Positions 1 to 12,341 of a DNA stretch of 64,000 nt are shown piece by piece. Every line of letters begins with the position of its first letter. The stretch's first letter is position 1. This stretch comes from Flavobacterium sp. (GTDB lineage Bacteria; Bacteroidota; Bacteroidia; Flavobacteriales; Flavobacteriaceae): contig JALRGT010000012.1 of the NCBI GenBank assembly GCA_023259675.1, positions 22,835 to 86,834 on the forward strand. The letters are read 5' to 3'. The notes under the pieces were generated by a model. The model was not told the origin of the DNA and ran no database searches. It worked only from the letters and a program-made list of their open reading frames with translations. Position numbers and translations under genes: made by a program.

Positions 1-1
1 A

Positions 2-820
2 AAAGAGGTAGTTGGTTATTGTGTGAATAACGACATATATGTTATGCTTAATATTCACTGGGATGGTGGATGGCTGGAAAATAACATCACGAAAGCAAAG
101 CAGGAAGCTGTGAATGCTAAACAGAGAGCATTATGGCAACAAATTGCAACTGAGATGCGTGATTTTGACGAGCACCTGATGTTTGCCAGCGCTAACGAAC
201 CGAATGCTGATGATGCCGAAGAGGTAGCAGTTTTAGCATCATACCACCAAACCTTTGTTAAAGCTGTTCGCTCTACAGGTGGAAAAAACAGCCACCGTGT
301 ACTTATTGTTCAAGGTCCAAATACAAATCCAAAATTGACATTTGACTTGATGAACACGCTTCCTACAGATCCAACGCCGAATCGCCTTATGGTTGAAGTG
401 CATAACTATACACCATCACAGTTTTGCTTTGGGAGCAAAGACGAGAGCTGGGGTAAAATGATTTACTACTGGGGTAATGGTCATCATTCAACCATTGAAC
501 CTGACCGTAACGCTACATACGGAGAAGAGGACGAGATAATTGCTGATTACAACATGATGAAAACTAAATATATTGATAAAGGGATACCGGTTATCTTGGG
601 CGAATATGGGGCATATCGCAGGAACAATTCTGCAAATGTTCCCAAAGATTTGGAAACACACGAAGCTTCGGTGGACTATTGGATAAGTTTTACAACTAAA
701 GAAGCATTAGATCGTGGTATTAAACCTTTTTGGTGGGATATAGGGGCTGCAGTAGACAGACAAAATTTTAACGTAAAAGATCAACGTACAATAGACGCAA
801 TCATGAAAGGGTTAGAATAA
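2..820 (+). CDS. GH5-family endoglucanase/xyloglucanase-like, 5' truncated by window edge
   Basis: Frame stays open upstream of the listed start (KEVVGYCVNNDIYVMLNIHWDGGWLENNI). Strongly similar to the complete GH5 at 33604 (ANEPN, VEVHxYxPxQFC, GIPVILGExGAYRR). Confidence 0.9.
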   Translation, partial: KEVVGYCVNNDIYVMLNIHWDGGWLENNITKAKQEAVNAKQRALWQQIATEMRDFDEHLMFASANEPNADDAEEVAVLASYHQTFVKAVRSTGGKNSHRVLIVQGPNTNPKLTFDLMNTLPTDPTPNRLMVEVHNYTPSQFCFGSKDESWGKMIYYWGNGHHSTIEPDRNATYGEEDEIIADYNMMKTKYIDKGIPVILGEYGAYRRNNSANVPKDLETHEASVDYWISFTTKEALDRGIKPFWWDIGAAVDRQNFNVKDQRTIDAIMKGLE

Positions 821-854
821 TTGTTTAGTTAACCTATTTAATATAATAAATATT

Positions 855-888
855 CTCTGAGGTGTTGATTTTTAGCAATTCCTCAGAG
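855..888 (+). other. Intra-operonic hairpin (CTCTGAGG ... CCTCAGAG)
   Basis: 8-bp perfect stem between the GH5 and GH29 genes; followed by A-rich rather than T-rich DNA, so not a canonical + strand terminator. Confidence 0.5.
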
Positions 889-1021
889 ATTTAAAAAAAA
901 ATAAAAAGACAGTTAAAAAACTTATTTGAATTTTAAAATTACTCTTTTTTAGCAAATGCTATTTTATTTTCTTTTTTGAAGTCCTATAAAATCTAAAATA
1001 TACATAAAAAATAATTATTGC

Positions 1022-2665
1022 ATGAAAATCTTATCAACAACAGCATTCCTGTTATTGTTTAACTACACTTTATTATCACAAGAGAGTAAAATTATTGATG
1101 TAAATACAGACAAAGAACCTATTGCTTCAGGTAAATTTGAACCAACCTGGCAATCATTAAGTCAATATAAAGTTCCTGATTGGTTTCGTAATGCGAAATT
1201 TGGAATATGGGCTCATTGGGGACCACAATGTCAGCCTGAACAAGGTGACTGGTATGGCAGATTTATGTATAATGAAGGTAGTGAGCAATATAAATGGCAT
1301 ATAGAGCATTACGGACATCCATCACAAGTAGGTTTTAAGGAAGTAATCAATGATTGGAAAGCTGAGAATTGGAATCCTGAAAAGTTAGTAAAATTATATA
1401 AACGTGTTGGGGCACAATATTTTTTTGCTATGGCCAATCATCATGATAATTTGGATTTATGGAATAGCAAATATCAAGAATGGAATTCAAAAAGAGTAGG
1501 ACCTAAAAAGGATATTATAGAAGGATGGGCAAAGGCTTCAAAAAAATATCACTTACCATTTGGTTTAAGTGTTCATGCTGCTCATGCATGGACTTGGTTT
1601 GAAACATCCCAACTCTCTGATAAGGAAGGACCATTAGCGGGAGTTCCATATGATGGAAAGTTGACAAAGGCTGACGGTAAAGGTAAATGGTGGGAAGGAC
1701 TTGATCCACAAGAGTTGTATGCTCAAAATCATCCTCTTAGTCGTGGAACGAGCGAAAATATCACGTCATTGTGGGGACAATGGAATTGGGATAATGGAGC
1801 AAGTATTCCGGATCAGAAATATTGCGATAATTTTTATAATCGTACAATGGATTTAATAAATATATATAATCCTGATTTGCTTTATTTTGATGATACCACT
1901 CTTCCTCTTTATCCTGTTAGTAATGTAGGTTTAAAAATTGCTGCTCACTATTATAATACCAATATGTCCAAACACAAAGGGAAACTAGAAGCTGTGATGT
2001 TTGGAAAAGTATTAACTGAAGAACAAAAGGAATGTTTAGTTTGGGATGTTGAACGTGGGGCACCTGATAAACCACAAGAAAAAGCCTGGCAAACTTGTAC
2101 CTGTATTGGAGACTGGCATTATAGTAGAAGTGTTTACGAACAGAATAGATATAAATCAGCGGCAACAGTTATCCGAACTTTGATTGATATAGTGAGTAAA
2201 AACGGTAATTTATTACTAAATATTCCTGTTCGTGGAGACGGTACAATAGATGATAAAGAAGTTGCAATTCTTGAAAATATCGGTTCATGGATGGATGTTA
2301 ACAAAGAAAGTATTTTTGATACTCGTCCTTGGACTGTTTATGGTGAAGGGCCTTCAGTAGATTCGATTAATCCATTGAATTCTGCCGGATTTAACGAAGG
2401 GAAAGTTGGCTTTACTGAAAAAGATATTCGATTTAATCAAAAGAAGAATGTCATTTATGCTACGGTAATGGGCGTTCCAACCGAAGATGTAAATATTAAA
2501 GCTTTTGGGAAAAATAAAAATCATGCCAGAATCAAAAAAATTGAAATTCTTGGAAGTAAAGAAAAAATTGCTTGGACACAAGAATATGAATTGTTGAAAA
2601 TTTCAAAACTTAAACATTACCCTAATGAAATAGCAACTGTGTTCAAAATTACGTTAGATAAATAA
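1022..2665 (+). CDS. GH29 alpha-L-fucosidase
   Basis: WFRNAKFGIWAHWGPQ, QYFFAMANHHDNLDLW, LLYFDD, SKNGNLLLNIPVRGDGTID motifs; N-terminal signal peptide. Confidence 0.9.
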   Translation: MKILSTTAFLLLFNYTLLSQESKIIDVNTDKEPIASGKFEPTWQSLSQYKVPDWFRNAKFGIWAHWGPQCQPEQGDWYGRFMYNEGSEQYKWHIEHYGHPSQVGFKEVINDWKAENWNPEKLVKLYKRVGAQYFFAMANHHDNLDLWNSKYQEWNSKRVGPKKDIIEGWAKASKKYHLPFGLSVHAAHAWTWFETSQLSDKEGPLAGVPYDGKLTKADGKGKWWEGLDPQELYAQNHPLSRGTSENITSLWGQWNWDNGASIPDQKYCDNFYNRTMDLINIYNPDLLYFDDTTLPLYPVSNVGLKIAAHYYNTNMSKHKGKLEAVMFGKVLTEEQKECLVWDVERGAPDKPQEKAWQTCTCIGDWHYSRSVYEQNRYKSAATVIRTLIDIVSKNGNLLLNIPVRGDGTIDDKEVAILENIGSWMDVNKESIFDTRPWTVYGEGPSVDSINPLNSAGFNEGKVGFTEKDIRFNQKKNVIYATVMGVPTEDVNIKAFGKNKNHARIKKIEILGSKEKIAWTQEYELLKISKLKHYPNEIATVFKITLDK

Positions 2666-2779
2666 TAATTTAATTATTGAGAAATTTTTTTTGAAAATTA
2701 AATTGTGATTTTTATAAAACAGCAGATGCCGATCAGAAATGGCAGTTGATGGATCGAATTTATAAAATGGATTAAGTAA

Positions 2780-6013
<3,234 letters not shown>

Positions 6014-6090
6014 TTTCTCAAAAATAAAGCATATTTATAATTCCAAGAGGAAAACCAGATTTCAAATAAAAGATTTCAAATAAAATAAAA

Positions 6091-7224
6091 ATGAATACCA
6101 AACTCTTTAATAAAACAATTTTAACGGCTATTTTGTGGGTCATCACTCTTATATCATGCGCAAGTTCTAATGATATGGAATCTTCATTGAATGTTCTTCC
6201 ATCATTGGTTTCGTTACCTGCAGAAAAATCAACATCAGAAATAAGTTTAAATAGTAATGACCGATGGAGTATTGTCAATTCAGCTTCATCCTGGTTACAA
6301 TTAAGCAAAACCAGTGGCAGTAGTGGTAGTGCTAAAATTCAGTTAACAGCAGAGCTTAATGACACAGGTTCAACACGTTCTGCGATATTGGATGTTTTTA
6401 CAAAAAATGGTCAATTGCGACGAATTTCAGTCTCACAGCTTTCTAAGGTTGAGCCAGTTGCACAAGATCCAAATTTTTACATTTTTCTTTGTTTCGGACA
6501 ATCAAATATGGAAGGTCAGGGAGCAATTGAAACGCAAGATAAGACTGTTGACAGTCGTTTTAAGGTTCTTCAATCAGTTCAATGTACTGGTCGGAATATA
6601 GGAACATGGTATACAGCCATTCCTCCATCGTGTCAGTGTAATACAGGTCTGTCACCGGTCGATTATTTTGGACGAACAATGGTTGAAAATCTGCCAGATA
6701 ACATCACTGTGGGTATTATCAATGTAGCTGTTGGAGGATCAGATATTAGGTTATTTGACAAAGATCTTTATCAGAATTATGTTTCTATGTATAATGAAGA
6801 GTGGTATTTGTCAAAAATTAGAGCCTATGATGGTAATCCGCGTAAAAGATTGATTGATATGGCTAAACAGGCACAAAAAGTTGGAGTTATTAAAGGTGTT
6901 CTTTTGCATCAAGGGGAAGCAAACACAGGTGATCCAAACTGGCCATCGTATGTGAAAAAAGTCTATAATGAAATGTTGGCAGATTTATCTTTAGATGCTA
7001 ACTCGGTGCCAATTCTGGCAGGAGAAGTAGTATCTGCTTCCGGTAATTGTTGTGGTACTTGGATGAATCCTATTATTAATACTTTACCTGTAACCATCCC
7101 AACTGCACACGTAATTTCTTCTGCAGGATGCACCTCACAAGATCCCGCCCATTTTGATTCGGCAGGGTACAGAATGTTAGGAAAGCGATATGGTGATAAA
7201 ATGCTTGAGTTATTGGGAAATTAA
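6091..7224 (+). CDS. BACON-domain lipoprotein with SASA/SGNH acetylesterase domain
   Basis: Lipobox-like LISCASS; BACON-like module (RWSIVNSASSWLQLSKTSGSSGSAKIQLTAELNDTGSTRSAILDV); FGQSNMEGQG block and HFDSAGYRMLGKRYGDKM. Confidence 0.85.
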   Translation: MNTKLFNKTILTAILWVITLISCASSNDMESSLNVLPSLVSLPAEKSTSEISLNSNDRWSIVNSASSWLQLSKTSGSSGSAKIQLTAELNDTGSTRSAILDVFTKNGQLRRISVSQLSKVEPVAQDPNFYIFLCFGQSNMEGQGAIETQDKTVDSRFKVLQSVQCTGRNIGTWYTAIPPSCQCNTGLSPVDYFGRTMVENLPDNITVGIINVAVGGSDIRLFDKDLYQNYVSMYNEEWYLSKIRAYDGNPRKRLIDMAKQAQKVGVIKGVLLHQGEANTGDPNWPSYVKKVYNEMLADLSLDANSVPILAGEVVSASGNCCGTWMNPIINTLPVTIPTAHVISSAGCTSQDPAHFDSAGYRMLGKRYGDKMLELLGN

Positions 7225-7306
7225 GTAGAGAATCAGAGAAAGGTTAGTAATATATAATTGATTAATGCTCTCTACTGTAGTTGTCAAATTAAATTAAAAA
7301 AGAAAA

Positions 7307-9751
7307 ATGGAACAGCGTAATTATGAGGTTATAAACAAAACTAATATTAGATTATTAGTCATTCTATTTTTGCTTTTGCAAGGAAAGTTTATAGCTTATG
7401 CACAAGATAGAAATTACATTGAACGAAAACAACTGTTTGATATTGATTGGAAATTTTTTTTAGGTGATGTTCCAGAAGCTAAAGAAAATAATTTTATTGA
7501 TAAGGACTGGCGTAAACTCGATTTACCCCACGATTGGAGTATTGAAGGGAAAACTAACCCTCAAAATGTGACAGGCGGAGGCGGTGGATTTTTTCCGGCA
7601 GGTATTGGCTGGTATAGAAAAAGTTTCCTGGTTTCCAACGAATGGAAAGCAAAAAAAGTAGCTGTTTATTTTGAAGGAGTTTATATGAACTCTGAAGTTT
7701 TTATAAATGGAAAATCTCTGGGTGTTTATCCTTATGGTTATTCTTCGTTTAGTTATGATCTTACACCTTATCTCAATTTTGGGAAGGAAAATATTATTGC
7801 AGTAAAGGTTGATAATTCACAGCAAATGAACAGCCGCTGGTACAGTGGTTCAGGAATCTACCGTCACGTTTGGATGTTGGTTACTGATTCGGTGCATCTA
7901 GCGCATTGGGGTACAGCTGTTTCAACTCCTGTTGTCTCTGCAAAAAAGGCAAGCATACAGGTGAAATCGATTGTTAAAAACGAAACGAAATCAACTCAAA
8001 AGGTTGTAGTAAAGACTCAACTTAGTAATAAGAATTTAAAAAACGCTGGAAACGCTCAGATTCAAATTGAAATTCCTGCTAATAGCGAAAAGGAAATTAC
8101 CCAAACGATACAAGTATCAAACCCTAAACTTTGGACGCCTGACACACCTTATTTGTATCAGGCTCATATTCAGATAGTAAAAGATAAAAAAGTATTGGAT
8201 GATACCAAAATTGATTTTGGTATTCGTTCCATAAAATTTACTGTCGAGAAAGGATTTCAACTCAATGGAAAAACAGTAAAATTAAATGGTGGTTGTGTAC
8301 ATCATGATAATGGTTGTTTAGGTGCGGCTGCTTATGATCGTGCAGAGGAACGCAAAGTGGAATTACTAAAAGCAGCTGGATTTAATGCAGTGAGAACTTC
8401 TCACAATCCGCCTTCGGAATCATTTTTGAATGCTTGCGATAAATTAGGTTTATTGGTAATGGATGAATCTTTTGATTGCTGGAAAATTGGTAAGAATAGT
8501 AATGATTATGCGAAGTATTTCAATGAGTGGTGGCAGCGAGATTTAGAAGCGATGGTGTTACGTGACCGTAATCATCCCTCGGTTTTTATGTGGAGTATAG
8601 GCAACGAAATTCCTGAGAGAGCAGATCCTGAAGCTGTAAAAACAGCTCAAATGCTTATAAATGCCTTAAAGAAAATAGATAATACGCGTCCGGTAACGTC
8701 TGCCATTGTGGATAATGGAAAGGATTGGTCTGTTTTTGATCCATTAATGGCTGTACACGATGTTGCAGGATATAATTATCACTTGCATAGTGCTCCGGAC
8801 GATCATAAAAAAGTGCCTTCAAGAATAATTGTTCAGACTGAATCTTATCCTAAAGAAGCTTTCGCTAATTGGAAATTGGGACAAGAGAACAACTATGTAA
8901 TAGGAGATTTTGTTTGGACTGCTATGGATTATTTAGGAGAATCAGGAATTGGTCGTTATTATTATTCAGGCGAGGTGCCAGGTGAACATTGGGAGAATAA
9001 TTTTTTTCCATGGCATGGTGCTTATTGTGGAGATATTGACCTGATTGGTTGGAGAAAACCTATATCTCATTATAGAAGTATGCTGTATAATAATAAGGAG
9101 AAAATTTACATGGCAGTTCGTGAGCCTGAACCTTATCCTTTACAAATAAAGCAAACTTGGTGGTCTGTTTGGCCAACATGGGAGAGTTGGACTTGGCCGG
9201 GTTTTGAAGGAAAGGAGATTGAGGTTGAAGTGTATTCTAAGTATCCTAAAGTAAGGTTGTATCTGAATAATAAATTAATTGGAGAACAGGCAACTGCCCA
9301 GGAGCAACAATTTATGGCGACTTTTAAAATACCATATTCATCAGGAAAACTTAAAGCTGTTGGAGTTGAAAATGATAAAGAAATGGAATCAACCATGCTG
9401 CAAACTTCAGGAGAAGCTGTAAAAATGAGATTAACAGCTGACCGAAAAGATATACTTGCTAACGGTCAGGATTTATCTTATGTAACTATTGAATTAATGG
9501 ACAAAGAAGGAACTATTCAACCCAATGCCAACAACCGTTTACATTTTAAAATTGAAGGACCTGGTGTAATTGCCGGAGTTGATAATGCTGATTTGAAAGA
9601 TTTCGAAGCCTATATAGGTAATACACGTAAAGCTTGGAAAGGAAAGGCATTAGTTGTAATAAAAAGTACGCATGAAGCAGGTGATATTAAATTAACAGTT
9701 ACATCTCCCACTTTAGAAGAAACAACGATAAATATTAAAACAGTTAAATAG
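7307..9751 (+). CDS. GH2 beta-galactosidase-like
   Basis: WRKLDLPHDWSIEG, GGGFFPAGIGWYRKSF, NAVRTSHNPPS, RDRNHPSVFMWSIGNEIPE, FVWTAMDYLGESGIGR. Confidence 0.92.
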   Translation: MEQRNYEVINKTNIRLLVILFLLLQGKFIAYAQDRNYIERKQLFDIDWKFFLGDVPEAKENNFIDKDWRKLDLPHDWSIEGKTNPQNVTGGGGGFFPAGIGWYRKSFLVSNEWKAKKVAVYFEGVYMNSEVFINGKSLGVYPYGYSSFSYDLTPYLNFGKENIIAVKVDNSQQMNSRWYSGSGIYRHVWMLVTDSVHLAHWGTAVSTPVVSAKKASIQVKSIVKNETKSTQKVVVKTQLSNKNLKNAGNAQIQIEIPANSEKEITQTIQVSNPKLWTPDTPYLYQAHIQIVKDKKVLDDTKIDFGIRSIKFTVEKGFQLNGKTVKLNGGCVHHDNGCLGAAAYDRAEERKVELLKAAGFNAVRTSHNPPSESFLNACDKLGLLVMDESFDCWKIGKNSNDYAKYFNEWWQRDLEAMVLRDRNHPSVFMWSIGNEIPERADPEAVKTAQMLINALKKIDNTRPVTSAIVDNGKDWSVFDPLMAVHDVAGYNYHLHSAPDDHKKVPSRIIVQTESYPKEAFANWKLGQENNYVIGDFVWTAMDYLGESGIGRYYYSGEVPGEHWENNFFPWHGAYCGDIDLIGWRKPISHYRSMLYNNKEKIYMAVREPEPYPLQIKQTWWSVWPTWESWTWPGFEGKEIEVEVYSKYPKVRLYLNNKLIGEQATAQEQQFMATFKIPYSSGKLKAVGVENDKEMESTMLQTSGEAVKMRLTADRKDILANGQDLSYVTIELMDKEGTIQPNANNRLHFKIEGPGVIAGVDNADLKDFEAYIGNTRKAWKGKALVVIKSTHEAGDIKLTVTSPTLEETTINIKTVK

Positions 9752-9914
9752 TGATTGAAAAAATTAATAGAACAGTAAAAGCGTTTTTACTTATAGAATT
9801 ATTACTTTTTTTATTACTGCTGTAGTAAAATGAAAATTCATGAATAAAAAATGGCTTCGAGTTTACGGACTAAAAGTATGTGCTATTAATCTGCTTAAAA
9901 TAAATTTTATAAAT

Positions 9915-12317
9915 ATGAGAATCAAAAATCTAATCATTACTTTGTTTATACTGATTAATGGGAATATCAGTGCCCAAACGTATCAAAAAACGGATTCTGG
10001 TGTAAAAGCTGTAATCGATTCTAAAAATATAGAGATCTGTTTTTATAACCCCTCTACTGTAAGAGTATTGAAATATCCACAGGGTAAATCTTATTCTCAA
10101 AAGAGTCTTTCTGTTATCCAAAATCCACAGAAAGTACCTTTTAAGTTAAAACAAAATGGTAATGAACTTTTAATAATTGGTGAAAAAATAAATATTGCTT
10201 TGAGTCTCAACAGTGGAAAAATTTCTTTTGCAACTAAAAAAGAGGTACTGTTTAGTGAGAAAGAAAACGGAACACTATTGACAGATTTTAATGATGCTGG
10301 TGTAAAAGCCTATTCTGTCTCTCAGGCATTCCTATTAGATAAAGAGGAACAAATATATGGACTTGGTGTTCAACAGGACGGGAAAATGTCTAAGAGAGGT
10401 GTCAAACTTAATATGATTCAGGGTAATACGGATGATTATATTCCCTTTTTTGTGTCAAATAAAGGATATGGATTATTTTGGGATAATTATTCACCTACCA
10501 TTTTTGAGGATACTCCTGAACAAACTAAGTTTACGTCACAGCTAGGTGATGGTGTGGATTATTATTTCATGCAGGGATCTGATACAGATGATGTAATAGC
10601 TAATTTTAGAAGTATAACGGGTGAGGTTCCTATGTTTCCTCTATGGACTTATGGTTTTTGGCAAAGTCGTGAACGTTACAAAAGCCAGGACGAATTGGTT
10701 GATGTCGTGAAAAAATTCCGTGAATTAAATGTTCCATTGGATGGAATCATTCAGGATTGGCAATATTGGGGAAATAATTACCTATGGAATGCCATGGAAT
10801 TTTTGAATCCTGGATTTTACGATCCTCAAAAAATGGTAAATGATGTGCATGGAATGAATGCTCATATGATTATATCTATCTGGAGTTCTTTTGGACCAAA
10901 TACAAAACAATTCAAAGAACTGGATAAGATGGGCGTATTGTTCAATTTTAAAACATGGCCAGAATCAGGTTCAGAAAAATTCCCTCCTAATCAGGATTAT
11001 CCTTCCGGGGTAAAAGTTTATGATGCATACAATCCTGCAGCACGTGATCTATATTGGAAATATCTTAATAACGGTATTTTTAAACTTGGAATGGACGGTT
11101 GGTGGATGGATTCCACTGAACCGGATCATTTAGATTTCAAAGATTCAGATTTAGATAGTAAAACATATCTAGGATCTTTCCGTAAAGTTAGAAATGCCTA
11201 TCCATTGATGACTGTTGGTGGCGTTTCAGATCATCAACGTTCGGTTACTTCAGATAAGCGTGTGTTTATCTTAACACGTTCAGCTTTTGCTGGTCAGCAG
11301 CGTTATGGTTCAAATACCTGGACAGGAGATATTGTTGCTTCTTGGAAAGCTTTGAAAAATCAGATTTCAGCTGGTTTAAATTTGTCTTTAAGTGGTATTC
11401 CTTATTGGAATAGTGATATTGGAGGTTTCTTTCTTTCGAATTTCAATAATCCTTTAGAAAATCCTGATTATCGTGAATTACATGTACGTTGGATGGAATT
11501 TGGTACTTTTTGTCCTATGATGCGTTCCCACGGTGAAGGATATCCGCGTGAGCTATACCAATTTGGTAAAAAAGGAGAACCAATATATGATGCAATAGAA
11601 AAATATATAAATCTTCGCTATAGTCTTTTGCCTTATATATATACTACTTCTTGGGATGTTACCTCAAATAAGTCAAGTATGACACGTGCTTTGGTTATGG
11701 ATTTTGCAGAAGACAAAAAAGCCTTGGATATTGATGATGAATTTATGTTTGGGAAATCAATTTTGGTTAGTCCGGTTACTCAACCTATGTATTCAAAACT
11801 GGTTGATTCTGCCAGAGTTGCTGATTTTAGTACCGTGAAAAGTAAAGAAGTTTATTTACCTAAAGGAACAGATTGGTATGACTTCTGGACCGCTGAAAAA
11901 TATACAGGAGGACAAACTGTTAAAAAAGAAACGCCAATTGATATTATACCAATGTTTGTAAAAGCAGGTTCTATACTTCCTTTTGGACCTAAAGTCCAAT
12001 ATGCCACGGAAAAGAAATGGGATAATCTGGAAATTCGCATATACGAAGGGAAAAACGGAGAATTCACTCTATATGAAGATGAAAATGATAATTATAATTA
12101 TGAGAAGGGTTCTTTTTCAACTATAAAATTTTTATGGAATGACAAAAACAGAACATTAACAATAGATATACAGAAAGGTAAATTTCCAGGAATGCTTAAA
12201 CAACGAAAATTTAATATTGTTTTAGTAAGGGAGAACAAGGGGATAGGCACTAATTTATCTCAAAAATACAATAGAGAGGTTATTTATTCCGGGAAAAAAA
12301 TCAATGTGGCATTGTAA
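9915..12317 (+). CDS. GH31 alpha-xylosidase/alpha-glucosidase-like
   Basis: LWTYGFWQSRERYKSQDE, DGWWMDSTEPD, RSAFAGQQRYGSNTWTGDI, GIPYWNSDIGGFF. Met at 9915 begins the signal peptide (MRIKNLIITLFILINGNISAQ); the ORF track opens at 9840. Confidence 0.93.
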   Translation: MRIKNLIITLFILINGNISAQTYQKTDSGVKAVIDSKNIEICFYNPSTVRVLKYPQGKSYSQKSLSVIQNPQKVPFKLKQNGNELLIIGEKINIALSLNSGKISFATKKEVLFSEKENGTLLTDFNDAGVKAYSVSQAFLLDKEEQIYGLGVQQDGKMSKRGVKLNMIQGNTDDYIPFFVSNKGYGLFWDNYSPTIFEDTPEQTKFTSQLGDGVDYYFMQGSDTDDVIANFRSITGEVPMFPLWTYGFWQSRERYKSQDELVDVVKKFRELNVPLDGIIQDWQYWGNNYLWNAMEFLNPGFYDPQKMVNDVHGMNAHMIISIWSSFGPNTKQFKELDKMGVLFNFKTWPESGSEKFPPNQDYPSGVKVYDAYNPAARDLYWKYLNNGIFKLGMDGWWMDSTEPDHLDFKDSDLDSKTYLGSFRKVRNAYPLMTVGGVSDHQRSVTSDKRVFILTRSAFAGQQRYGSNTWTGDIVASWKALKNQISAGLNLSLSGIPYWNSDIGGFFLSNFNNPLENPDYRELHVRWMEFGTFCPMMRSHGEGYPRELYQFGKKGEPIYDAIEKYINLRYSLLPYIYTTSWDVTSNKSSMTRALVMDFAEDKKALDIDDEFMFGKSILVSPVTQPMYSKLVDSARVADFSTVKSKEVYLPKGTDWYDFWTAEKYTGGQTVKKETPIDIIPMFVKAGSILPFGPKVQYATEKKWDNLEIRIYEGKNGEFTLYEDENDNYNYEKGSFSTIKFLWNDKNRTLTIDIQKGKFPGMLKQRKFNIVLVRENKGIGTNLSQKYNREVIYSGKKINVAL

Positions 12318-12341
12318 AATTATAATAATAAATATATCGAA

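Noticed and set aside
1515-2581. Antisense ORFs 1515..1709, 1917..2165, 2354..2581 and similar shadows in the CAZyme genes
   Set aside because: They lie on the opposite strand of well-supported GH genes and have no motifs; composition artefacts.
7561-7620. GGCGGAGGCGGTGG run in GH2 as a possible slippage/phase-variable tract
   Set aside because: Encodes the GGGGGFF loop expected in this GH2 type; too short and interrupted to be phase variable.
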